Source of the DNA: Symbiodinium natans
Lineage: Eukaryota; Sar; Dinophyceae; Suessiales; Symbiodiniaceae
DNA length: 64,000 nt
Direction: 5' to 3'
NCBI GenBank assembly: GCA_905221605.1
Contig: CAJNDS010000035.1
Location: 124,001-188,000, forward strand
Shown here: positions 43,757 through 54,234 of the stretch, one piece after another
Position numbering within the stretch: the stretch's first letter is position 1
How the letters are laid out: every line of letters begins with the position of its first letter
The notes under the pieces: model-generated
Seen by the model: only the letters and a program-made list of their open reading frames with translations
Databases searched by the model: none
What the model was told of the DNA's origin: nothing
Program-made: the position numbers and the translations under genes

Positions 43757-43918
43757 CTACATATATCGAGCAATGCAGAATGTCAAAGGATCCACATGAG
43801 CTTGGTTGTCAAAGTTGTCCGAGCCTCCCAGAATATCATTTGACTCCAAGCTTTGATGAGCATCTCGCCATCTCTGATCTTTCTGTGACCTCTGGCACAT
43901 ATTTCTACGCAGGCACAT
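43757..43918 (-). CDS. Short ORF, probable 5' exon of the 922-codon gene
   Basis: A 53-codon frame from an ATG at 43918 contains RWRDAHQSLESNDILGGSDN followed by FDNQAHVDPLTFC. NDILGGSDN matches the DYxGGS signature seen downstream. It stops 36 bases before the ATG of the 922-codon frame, in a different frame, so an intron is likely. Nothing convincing for the cluster lies further upstream. Confidence 0.4.
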   Translation of the reverse strand: MCLRRNMCQRSQKDQRWRDAHQSLESNDILGGSDNFDNQAHVDPLTFCIARYM

Positions 43919-44170
43919 TTTTTTTTGAGGTTACTTCTGTTTAAATTTTTTTAGTACAAGCAGATGTACGCACGCATGCAACAAGAAACGCGAACTCATG
44001 TACACAAAATAATGGTTGAATGATTAATTCAAGCGGCATCTCACGCGAATCACGCCTGCGTTTTCTGTCTGTGAATCTGGCCACATCTTCCAGGGACCTG
44101 TTTGAAAAAGAAATATATATAGGCTATTACAACTCAAGTCCTGTTTCACGGCAGCATACAAGTAAAAAAA

Positions 44171-44275
44171 ATGACATGTGTCACAAATGACATGTACATC
44201 AAGCAAGATACGGAAGCATACGATTCCGAGGCGATGAACGCAGACCAAACCAGTTCGTCTGGTGTGCAAAAGAAT
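44171..44275 (+). CDS. Probable first exon of a plus-strand gene
   Basis: ATG at 44171 opens a hydrophilic segment (MYIKQDTEAYDSEAMNADQT, then SSSGVQKN) that ends at a strong GTAAGT donor near 44276. A second exon may follow the GTCTCAG acceptor near 44317 (LFPLSHTLVNLRRSRLIHWL). No family is recognised. Confidence 0.35.
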
Positions 44276-44581
44276 GTAAGTGCATTTGTGCTGATTTTCT
44301 GTTATCTTCGTCTCAGGCTATTTCCGCTATCACACACACTGGTTAATTTGAGGAGATCAAGGCTAATTCACTGGCTTGATAGGATCTTTGCATCGATTCT
44401 TGTTTGACTACTCTATGAAAATGCGACCCATAAAATAACAATTTCTTAGGTGTGTTCAAGACTTTGTTTTGCTGAAGACCTCCTCGGACATCCACACCTG
44501 GACCAAAAAGCATTCATTCATGAGGCAGAGGTTTACTGAAGGCATCTGAACTTGCACAAGCGTGAAAGCCAAGTCGCAACA

Positions 44582-45068
44582 TTAGTCATTCTGGGCAGGA
44601 GTGCTCGCGGCGTCCAAGACCTCGGGAAGTGTGTTGAACTTTAATGAATCAATTAGAGTCTTATGCAGCTGGCGAGTCACTCCATCGCGATGATATAGTT
44701 GCCGTTTTGAAGAATGGTCTTCTCAGAAATCCACACCAGAGTCTTCCTTATCTTCATCTTTTACATGGAGCACTTCATTGATTTAAATCACGCAATGCAG
44801 CCGAGACACTGAAAGGATCCCAAAACATTGTTCCCATCTATGAGGGCTGACATGGGTCCGTCGCGCTCATACGGGGCTTTGAGGCCGTGTGCACGAAAGC
44901 AGTCGATCAAGCAGACATCCTGGAACTTGTCTTTGCCTCGTGTCTGCAGATCATCATACTTTTATGTTTCAACTTCTTGCTGCGCGCAGGATTAACAACG
45001 AATGCCAAGTTTCTCTTCTCGGGGCGAACCACAGCATCTGCGTAAACGCAAGGACTCATGATGAATAT
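44582..45068 (-). CDS. 3' exons of a minus-strand gene, product unknown
   Basis: Three exon-like segments occur in order. The first begins MSPCVYADAVVRPEKRNLAF (from about 45060). The second includes DKFQDVCLIDCFRAHGLKAP and SALIDGNNVLGSFQCLG (about 44940-44795, ending at a GTGATT donor). The third includes KRQLYHRDGVTRQLHKTLID and FNTLPEVLDAASTPAQND, ending in a stop at about 44582. An acidic segment (VLHVKDEDKEDSGVDF) lies between the last two. The sequence quality argues for a real gene, but I cannot name it. Confidence 0.45.
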
Positions 45069-45199
45069 GTGTGGTCTAGTATTTTATGCCGCCTCGACGT
45101 CGACGCCTGGGAATATTGTTTCGGACGTAGTACGAATTACGTCCTTTCCGTATCAATGCAAATCTCGATGACATGTAATTTAATATGATTCGCACGTAA

Positions 45200-47448
45200 G
45201 TCTGCTCATCAGACGAGTCCTTTGCGTGCAAAGCCCTTGTACCAGGAGAATCGCGACAATCTTGACCATGAGCATGCCTCTGTTAATTCCTAGCACAAGA
45301 AAAAGAACTCACACAGAACAAGAACTCGATGAGCCTTTGTCGTTGCAGTCTTCTTTGTCGTAAAGGTCCGAAACATTATATTCTTCGCCAAAGTGTCGCC
45401 TTAAAAATTGAAGCGTGCAGGATTGTAGAGAGACATTCGAAGCTTAGATGCAGCTCAGAAGCACCAAGTAAAGATACTGTCCATCTTCAAGCAAAACCCG
45501 ATGGGCTGCCCTGCAGTCATGGTAATGCATTGTTTTCGATTATATTTTAATAAAACAAATAATTATAATAATACTACTATTACTAAAAATATAAGACAAG
45601 CCAAGCCACACTCATGCTGTCCGCGAGGAAGGCTGAAGATCTCATCGTCGATATTTGGATTTGTTGCATCGGTCGACCTGAAGACATACATGCTTGATAA
45701 AATTTCTTATGGAAATGTATAATTGTCACATATTTATGTATGTTAAGAATGTTAACGTTCTTGCAACCTCCAGGTCCAGACAATGTCAGAGCAGTGGTCA
45801 GCTGCACGAGACCTTAGACAATATACGCGCGTGCGGTGTTGTTATCATGCGGTCTGACAGGAACTGAGGCCTTTACTCCATCTCGACGAGCTTGAGGATG
45901 CTCTGGTGCGTCACAGAGGCTGACCTATGAGCACAGCTGCATGAATGGGGCAGCAGGGGTATCTTATTCTAAACTAAATACTAGACAGGTGTCTGGAAAA
46001 GATGCCAGTGGTGGATGCCTGCAATCCTCGGCCGCCGCATTATGTAAGGAGAAACATTTAGTTATGGTTTGTATACAAGAGTTAAGACCCCCACTCCATG
46101 TTGAGAAGTCGCCGCGTCTGCATACACTCATTTTCCAGTCTCCTGGCAGATACGCTAACATGACATGCGTTTAAATCTAAGCGAACATCTGAAAAGAAAA
46201 ACATCACTTAACATTCTCGTCTCGGGCGCAGCTCGTCGTTGACATCAGGACCAGCGTCCAAACGGATCTCCTTCAACACCACGTTCGTCCTGCTTGTCAT
46301 GCACGGATAAGTATATATGACGAGAAATCAAAACTCAACACAACTTCTGCATCCAGCACTCTCCTTGTCAGTCGTCCGTCAGGACCGATTAGCCCTCAAA
46401 CAAAAACGAGTCGCGATATTTTATTGATATTTTTGTAGTAAGTTCCTGACACGTAGCTGCGTGACGGCGAGGGCCGTCTTTGAATTTCCTTATTTTGAAA
46501 ACTTTACACATATAAATTAAAAAGTTTAGGCTGTACTGAGGCAAGCACAGATCTTTTGCTTCGCAGTCCTCTGCCAGGCCACTGGCAGCGCGCCTTACTG
46601 AAATGGTTGATTGCTTATCGGAATTTTGAAAAAAAATAGCTCAGCTGCTGCTTCAAAAATTCGGCGGGCGTGATCACGGCGTCCGACGTCCTCAGCAGAG
46701 ACGTTGAGATCCGATCCTTGCATTTTTTTCCGCCTGAAGTCAAGTCACACGTCGTCTCGCCAGCGAGGGACACGCACCGCACGTCCTGGTTTTCTTCATT
46801 TTTTTTGCTTTAACTTGTTGTGTATAATTGTGTAGCAAGGAACTGTTCGCAGAAGATGATATGTTCTTTGACTCGAAGTCAACGTCCAGCCTGACGATCT
46901 TTTAGACAAGCGAATGCAAACACACGAACAGGTCAAGCTTGGAGGCTCATCTTCATCCATCAACCATCGCATTTTCGACCAGCGCATCGTCGAAGACCTT
47001 AGGTTGATGCATGATGTATTCATCCCTGCAACTAAAAACATAATTTTGCCGAGGCACATGTGCTTCTCGGTGCGCCTCATTTAAAAATGTAACATGCACA
47101 TGAGTATGTTTCTGTACGCTTTCAAAGTTCAGTTGTCTGCCTCAAGGTGTGAACGCGATCAAGTATACCTCGGCTGAATGTTAAAAAAAAAGAAGAGTAC
47201 ACTCATAAGTTTAAGCAAGTCACTCCCGGCGAGTCTTCTTGAGTTGGCACAAGCAACTTGAGCTGAAAATATTGCGGCAAGTCTCTTTATCCTCATGTAT
47301 ATATATCACTAAATTGTAATTTAATTTAAATAATAGCATGAAGCGTTTGACGAGACTGCTGAATTGAAGCGCAAGTCGTGCATTCGCAGCACTCAGGCCA
47401 GGTTTGCCCTTTTTTTGGCGCGCTGCCTCGCCTTGCTGCTCTGCGTGA
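45200..47448 (+). CDS. Micro-exon gene, copy 1 of a tandem duplication
   Basis: About a dozen plus-strand exon-sized segments are seen, nearly all conserved in copy 2. They include LMLSARKAEDLIVDIWICCI (about 45612), TMSEQWSAARDLRQYTRVRC (45783), ELRPLLHLDELEDALVRHR (45864), MPVVDACNPRPPHY (46001), DPHSMLRSRRVCIHSFSSLL (46088), LVVDIRTSVQTDLLQHHVRP (46234), STLLVSRPSGPISP (46357), ASTDLLLRSPLPGHWQRALL (46543), NSAGVITASDVLSRDVEIRS (46659) and EVNVQPDDLLDKRMQTHEQV, then SSSSINHRIFDQRIVEDLR (46875-47001). Introns are AT-rich and short. In one early segment (about 45330-45380) this copy has TAA where copy 2 has TCA, so if that frame is used this copy is damaged. Function unknown. Confidence 0.5.
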
Positions 47449-49735
47449 GTCTGCTTATCAGATGAGCCCTTTGCGCGCAAAGCTCTTGTGCCAGGAGAAT
47501 CGCGACAATCTTGATCATGAGCATGCCTCTGTTAATTCGTAACACAAGAAAAAGAACTCACACAGAACAAGAACTCGATGAGCCTTTGTCGTTGCAGTCT
47601 TCTTTGTCGTCAAGGTCCGAAACATTATATTCTTCGCCAAAGTGTCGCCTTAAACATTGAAGCGTGCAGGGTTGTAGAGAGACATTCGAATCTTAGATGC
47701 AGCTCAGAAACACCAAGTAAAGATACTGTCCATCTTCAAGCAAAACCCGATGGGCTTCCCTGCAGTCATGGTAATGCATTGTTTTCGATTATATTTTAGT
47801 AAAACAAATAGTTTTAATAATACTAGTATGACTAAAAATATTAATAATATCAATGATACGAAAATAAAATAATAATAATAATAATAATAATAATACAAGC
47901 TAAGCCACACTGATGCTGTCCGCGAGGAAGGCTGAAGATCTCATCATCAATATTTGGATTTGTTGCAGAGGTCGATCTGAATACATACATGCTTGATAAA
48001 ATTTCTTATAGAAATGTATAATTGTAACATATTCATGTATGTTAAGAATATTAACGTTCTTGCAACCTCCAGGTCCAGACAATGTCAGAGCAGTGGTCAG
48101 CTGCACGAGACCTTAGACAATATACGCGCGTGCGGTGATGTTATCATGCGGTCTCAAAGGAACTGAGGCCTTTACTCCATCTCGACGAGCTTGAGGATGC
48201 TCGGGTGCGTCACAGAGGCTGACCTATGAGCAAAGCTGCATGAATGGGGCAGCAGGGGCATATTATTCTAAACTAAATACTAGACAGGTGTCTGGAAAAG
48301 ATGCCAGTGGTGGATGCCTGCAATCCTCGGCCGCCGCATTATGTTGAGAGAAACATTTAGTTACGGTTTGTATGCAAGAATTTAGACCCCCACTCCATGT
48401 TGAGAAGTCGCCGCGTTTGCATACACTCATCTTCCGGTTTCCTGGCAGATACGCCAACATGACATGGCGTTAAAGTCTAAGCGCACATTTGACAAGAAAA
48501 ATGTCACTGCAAACTCTCGTCTAGGGTGCAGCTCGTCGTTGACCTCAGGACCAGCGTCCAAACGGATCTTCTTCAACACCACGTTCGTCCTGCTTGTCAT
48601 GCACGGATAAGTATATATGACGAGAAATCAAAACTCAACACAACTTTTGCAACCAGCACTCTCCTTGTCAGTCGTCCGTCAGGACCGATTAGCCCTAAAA
48701 AAAAACGGATCGTGATATTCTTGTTTAAGTTTTTGTCGTAAGTTCCTGACACGTAACTGCGCGACGGCGACGTCCGTCTTTGAATTTCCTTATTTGAAAA
48801 GTTTACACATATAAATGAAATAGTTCAGGCCGTACTGAGGCAAGCGCAGATCTTTTGCTTCGCAGTCGTCTGCCAGGCCAGTGGCAGCGCGCCTTACTGA
48901 AATGGCTTATTGCCTATCGGAATTTTGACAAAAATTAGCTCAGCTGCTGCTTTAAAAATTCGGCGGGCGTGATCACGGCGTCCGACGTCCTCAGCACAGA
49001 CTTTGAGATCAGATCCTTGCACTTATTTGCTTAAAGTCAAGTCACACGTCGTCTCGCCAGCGAGGGACACGCACCGCGCGTCCTGGTTTTCTTCATTTTT
49101 TTGGCTTTAGCTTGTTGTGTAGAATTGTCTAGCAATGAACTGCTCGCAGAAGATGATATGTTCTTTGACTCGAAGTCAACGTCCAGCCTGACGATCTTTT
49201 AGACAAGCGAATGCAACCACACGAACAGGTCAAGCTTGGAGGCTCATCTTCATCCATCAACCATCGCATTTTCGACCAGCGCATCGTCGAAGACCTTAGG
49301 TTAATGCATGATGTATTCATCCTTGCAACTAAAAATATAATTTTGCCGAGGCACATGTGCTTCTCGGTGCGCCTCATTTAAAAATGTAACATGCACATGA
49401 ATATGTTTCTGTACGCTTTCACAGTTCAGTTGTCTGCCCCAAGGTGTGAACGCGATCAAGTATACATCGGCCGAATGTTAAAAGAAAGAAGTACACTCAT
49501 AAATTTAAGCAAGTCACTCCCGGCGAGTCTGCTTGAGTTGACACAAGCAACTTGAGCTGAAAATGTTGCGGCAAGTCTCTTTATCCTCATGTATATATCA
49601 CTAAATTGTAATTTAATTTAAATACTAGCAAGAAGCGCCTGACGAGACTGCTGAATTGAAGCGCAAGTGTTGCATTCGCAGCACTCAGGCAAGGTTAGCC
49701 TTTTTTTTTGGCGCCGCATCGCCTTGCTGCTCTGC
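47449..49735 (+). CDS. Micro-exon gene, copy 2 of a tandem duplication
   Basis: The unit starting GTCTGCTTATCAGATGAG at 47449 repeats 45200 onward (offset 2249 at the start and 2297 near the end, the difference being small indels such as an AAT expansion at 47866-47895). Exon-like segments are nearly unchanged, for example LMLSARKAEDLIINIWICCR, LVVDLRTSVQTDLLQHHVRP and EVNVQPDDLLDKRMQPHEQV (from 49172), while the AT-rich spacers vary more. That pattern fits coding constraint. The end of the unit is marked by a shared GGCGC...CGCCTTGCTGCTCTGCG segment. Confidence 0.5.
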
Positions 49736-50030
49736 GATCAGCGTCTCAGGTTACTCGACCTTAGATTGCGCTGGTGCGATAAAATCTTCTTATGACTAAG
49801 ACATCTGATTAGGACGGGCTGCGTTGAGTGAAGCTTCGATGCAGGCTGAAGAAGACATTGTCCGCAGACGAACCTCATTGCGGGGGGGGGGGTACTTCAA
49901 GCGTTAAGAGATGAAAACAGCGTAAAAAGATTAATTCGGCAATGAGCTGGCGACTTCCACTGAGCAAAATGACACTTTCCCGGAGCTCCCTCATGACAAC
50001 GTAAAATTTAAAACATCATTGTCAATACGG

Positions 50031-50198
50031 ATGCGGTTGTTTCGCTGCCTCCATGCGGCCCTGCCAGAAATGCTGGCGGAGCCCGCAAGTATTGCACAAA
50101 ACAAGCGGATTGCGCCAGTCGTTGTGGTGCCTCGTGAAAATCTAGACGAGCATACCGACATTCCAGGAAGTCTCAACATGTCTAAACATAAAAAATAA
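50031..50198 (+). CDS. Small 55-residue ORF, uncharacterised
   Basis: ATG at 50031 to TAA at 50198 encodes MRLFRCLHAALPEMLAEPAS followed by IAQNKRIAPVVVVPRENLDE, a plausible but unrecognised protein segment. An antisense frame (49991-50278) competes. It could instead be an exon of a neighbouring gene. Confidence 0.25.
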   Translation: MRLFRCLHAALPEMLAEPASIAQNKRIAPVVVVPRENLDEHTDIPGSLNMSKHKK

Positions 50199-50279
50199 GC
50201 GAACAGCCACAGCTGTTTCTCGTGCTTGTAGGAGTCCACCATCATGACCTTAGAGAAACGTACACTACGACTAAGCATT

Positions 50280-50900
50280 CTAATCGCTCACGCCAGCCTT
50301 CGGCGCATCCTTGAAATGGATCTGCTTTGCAGGCTCCGGGGTCTTCTTCATGATAGACTTCACCTCCAGCGCAGTGCACAAAACTCTATTTCCTTAGCAT
50401 AGTAATATTGCTCTTCATGTAAACAAATTCTTGCAGTTAGAGATACTGTGCTCCAGTTCGTATGAACGTCTACAGTCGAATGGCCTTGTTCTTGTTCTCT
50501 TCCTCTTGCTTCTTTTTCTGGCGAAAGGACTCCTGGTGTTCCTTATCAACTTGATTTTAACATGCAGAGCCAAAGTTGCCGAAAAAATTAAAAAAAACTA
50601 AGAGGAGAGCCATCGCTCGGGAGTTCTTCTTCCACGTCGTGTGCGGCGACTGGTGTTTCTTGTCCTTGCCCGACTGGCGCTTCTTGCTCTTCCCCATGAC
50701 GCCTGAATATTTATAGCGAAAGAAATAAATTTCTTGCAGATGCTCAATCTGTAATCTGCAAAGGCTGGCCTGCGAGGTACAACGCAAGAACGCTGAAGAA
50801 AAGACGTACAACTTGAGCAAAGGCTTGATGCAGTCGAAGCATGACGAGATGGTGCACTCGCTAACGCCAGCGTCCGAACTCCAATACCCAAAGCCCGCAA
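50280..50900 (-). CDS. Small lysine-rich multi-exon gene
   Basis: Three minus-strand segments form a coherent charged protein: MGKSKKRQSGKDKKHQSPHT followed by TWKKNSRAMALL (50697 to about 50602), DKEHQESFRQKKKQEEENKN followed by KAI (about 50546-50475), and VKSIMKKTPEPAKQIHFKDA followed by PKAGVSD and a stop (about 50358-50280). The acceptor of the last exon reads CTGGAG. A further 5' segment (TDKASTIAGFGYWSSDAGVS, about 50921-50860) may be upstream coding. The basic, coiled-coil-prone composition suggests a nucleic-acid-associated or nucleolar protein, but no family is recognised. Confidence 0.42.
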
Positions 50901-50959
50901 TTGTCGAAGCCTTGTCCGTCTAAGAACCGTACTCTCAAATCTCAAACCTTAAATCCATT

Positions 50960-51620
50960 GTTCAGTACTGCGCTTGAAGTCACAAAAGCCAGCATTGTCC
51001 TCGTCAAGTCAAGAAAGTTATGGCTGCAACCGCACCCTAAATGTTTTCAGGGTTTCTTGTTCTTTACTCTTCGCCATCTAGCCTGAAGCTGAAAAACGAA
51101 CTAACAAAAACACAATGGGATTGGTAACCTTAAGAACCATAACAACCATGAAACTAGTCGTGGTCCCTGAAACCTCCCTGATAATTCTTGTTCATTTATC
51201 CCAGTGGATAACACCGTAATAGCCGTCAAATTCTCTGGGTCAATCTTTTTGAACTTCATTTGCTATGCGTCGCCCTCTACTGGACAACAATGACATAGTC
51301 AGGACTTGAGATGTGTCCTGTCATGCTTCGTCTTTCACGAAGAAGATGACGCAGTTCAGGGCCTGACATGTGTCATTTTTTTGCCCATAGACAAAAGGCA
51401 TTTATACACTCCACAACATGGAATGCGTCATGTTGCGCGCTCTTATTGTATGGGGTTCTTTAAGTATCATAAAGCAAAAAAAATCTAGGACCTTAAGTAC
51501 ATACGTTTAAGGTATATCGCTTGCTTTAACACAGATGTTGGGGAATTTCGGGTTTCAGGCTTCGGGGGTGTCTTGCCGAAAGCCTAGAAAGTTCCCCTGT
51601 TGAGGACCTAGTGGGGCTGG
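50960..51620. other. Stretch without a supported gene
   Basis: Mixed AT-rich sequence with a few short open frames (51306-51488 on plus) but no domain or duplicated coding segment. It leads into the satellite array. Confidence 0.35.
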
Positions 51621-51624
51621 CCGC

Positions 51625-53712
51625 GACAAGCAAGACCTGGAACCCTCACAGCTTCTTGAAATTTACGAACACTTACACCCCGGTAAGCAAGACCTAGAAC
51701 CACCCCACATACGCAGCCTTTAAGGGTTTAAGAGGGTCTAAAATTCAGGGTTACATATACATTTGCTTCTTGAAACTCACGAACACTTATCCCCCGATAA
51801 GCAAGACTTAGAACCACCCCACATACGCAGCCTTTAAGGGTTTCAGGGGGTATAAAATTGAGCGTTACATATATATTTGCTTCTTGAAACTGACGAATAT
51901 TTACCCCTCGATAAGCAAGACTTAGAACCACCCCGCATTCGCAGCCTTTAAGGGTTTAAGGGGGGTTTAAAATTCGGTGTTACATAGATATTTGCTTCTT
52001 AAAACTTACGGACACTTAGCTCCCGATAAGCAAAACTTAGAACCACCCCACATACGCAGTCTTTAAAGGTTTAAGGGGGTTTACAATTTGCTTGTTGAAA
52101 CTTACTAACACTTACCACCTCGACAAGCAGGACTGAGAACCACCCCACATACGCAGCCTTTAAGGGTTTAAGGGGGTTGAAAATTCAGTGTTACATATAT
52201 ATTTGCTTCTTGAAACTTACGAACACCTACCCCCCGATAAGCAAGACTTGGAACCCCACATACGCCGCCTGTAAGGGTTTAAGGGGGTTTAAAATTCGGT
52301 GTTACATATATTTGCTTCTTGAAACTGAGGAACACTTCCCCCCCGATAAGCAAGACTTAGCACCAGCCCACATACGCAGCCTTTAAGGGTTTAAGGGGGT
52401 TTACAATTTGCTTGTTAAAACTTACGAACACTTACCACCTCGATAAGCAGGACTTAGAACCACCCCACATACGCAGCCTTTAAGGGTTTAAGGGGGTTCA
52501 AAATTCAGTGTTACATATACATTTGCTTCTTGAAACTTACGAACACCTACCCCCCGATAAGCAAGACTTGGAGCCACCCCACATACGCCGTCTTTAAGGG
52601 TGTAAGGGGGGTTTAAAATTCGGTGTTTCATATATATTTGCTTCTTGAAACTGACGAACACTTACCCCCCGATAAGCAAGACTTAGAACCACCCCACATA
52701 CGCAGCCTTTAAGGGTTTCAGGGGGTATAAAATTGAGCGTTACATATACATTTGCTTCTTGAAACTGACGAACACGTACCCCTCGATAAGCAAGACTTAG
52801 AACCACCCCGCATACGCCGCCTTTAAGGGTTTAAGGGGGGTGTAAAATTCGGTGTTACATATATATTTGCTTCTTGAAACTGAGGAACACTTCCCCCCCG
52901 ATAAGCAAGACTTGGAACTACCCCACATACGCCGCCTGTAAGGGTTTAAGGGGGTTTAAAATTCGGTGTTACATATATTTGCTTCTTGAAACTGAGGAAC
53001 ACTTCCCCCCCGATAAGCAAGACTTAGCACCAGCCCACATACGCAGCCTTTAAGGGTTTAAGGGGGTTTAAAATTCGGTGTTACATATATATATATATAT
53101 ATTTGCTTCTTGAAACTGAGGAACACTTCTCCCCCGATAAGCAAGACTTAGCACCAGCCCACATACGCAGCCTTTATGGGTTTAAGGGGGTTTACAATTT
53201 GCTTGTTGAAACTTACGAACACTTACTACCTCGATAAGCAGGACTTAAAACCACCCCACGTACGCAGCCTTTAAGGGTTTAAGGGATTCAAAATTCAGTG
53301 TTACATATATATTTGCTTCTTGAAACTTACGAACACCTACCCCCCGATAAGCAAGACTTGGGACCACCCCACATACGCAGCCTTTAAGGGTTTAAGGGGG
53401 GTTTAAAATTCGGTGTTACATATATATTTGCTTCTTGAAACTGACGAACACTTCCCCCCCGATAAGCAAGACTTAGCACCACCCCACATACGCAGCCTTT
53501 AAGGGTTTAAGAGGGTTTAAAATTCGGTCTTACATACATATTTGTTCTTGAAACTTAAGAACATCTACCCCCCGATAAGCAAGACTTAGAACCACCCCAC
53601 ATACGCGGCCTTTAAGGGTTTAGGGGGGTTTAAAATTCAGTGTTACATATATATTTGCTTTTTGAAACTTAAGAACACTTACACCCGGATAAGCAAGACT
53701 TGGAACCTGCAG
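51625..53712. repeat. Satellite array, ~115-bp unit, about 18 copies
   Basis: Units share TTTAAGGGTTTAAGGGGGTT, then AAAATTCGGTGTTACATATA, GCTTCTTGAAACT, GATAAGCAAGACTTAGAACC and ACCCCACATACGCAGCC. Starts of the GCTTCTTG element fall at 51764, 51879 and 51994, giving a 115-base period. A shorter variant with ACAATTTGCTTGTTGAAACT is interspersed. The TTTAAGGG core resembles a degenerate telomere-type unit. Short open frames across it are artefacts. Confidence 0.92.
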
Positions 53713-53917
53713 ACAACAACAAACACGTCTGTCGCAAAACCCCGGCCGTTGATGCATAGCCTCCGTAATGGGGTATGTCGCGTGTGCGGGCCGCGGCCCT
53801 GTTACAAGCAATCAATACTGGCACGCGGCCATATGTATGTCCTAGAAGTTACAGCACATGTAAAAAGAATATGATATGTTTCATGTTGTTGTAATAGTTT
53901 AAGCACAAACACGGTGG

Positions 53918-54085
53918 ACCGATAACAGTACCACCATGTCGTCTGTGCTGTTTAGTGTGCAGTTGGCGAGATAACAACACACAAACAAGAGAGGGGGAGA
54001 CGGTGGACCGAAAGCAGTACCACCGTGTTCAGGGACCGAAAACAGTACCCCGCTTTCCCGGAGACCGAAAACAGTACTCCGAGTT
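53918..54085. repeat. Four spaced copies of GACCGAAAACAGTAC
   Basis: GACCGATAACAGTACCACC (about 53919), GACCGAAAGCAGTACCACC (54005), GACCGAAAACAGTACCCCG (54035) and GACCGAAAACAGTACTCCG (54063) are spaced irregularly, with the last three about 29 bases apart. Iterated sites of this kind can be protein-binding sites or simple duplications; no gene context decides. Confidence 0.6.
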
Positions 54086-54234
54086 GAGTTAACACTGCAT
54101 TCACTGTAAGCTCCGCGCATTCGATGGTGAGAATCAAAAGCGACCATACCTGACGCCAGACTTTATTTTAATATTAATGTAAAAAAGCGCGCTGTAGAGT
54201 TCAAATCATTATACCTTCCGGTCCCTATAGGGTT

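Noticed and set aside
29741-43918. Straightforward integrated giant virus
   Set aside because: No capsid, packaging ATPase or PolB is visible, the nuclease has an intron, and a DDE transposase is present; a mobile element fits better, though a viral origin of some genes remains possible.
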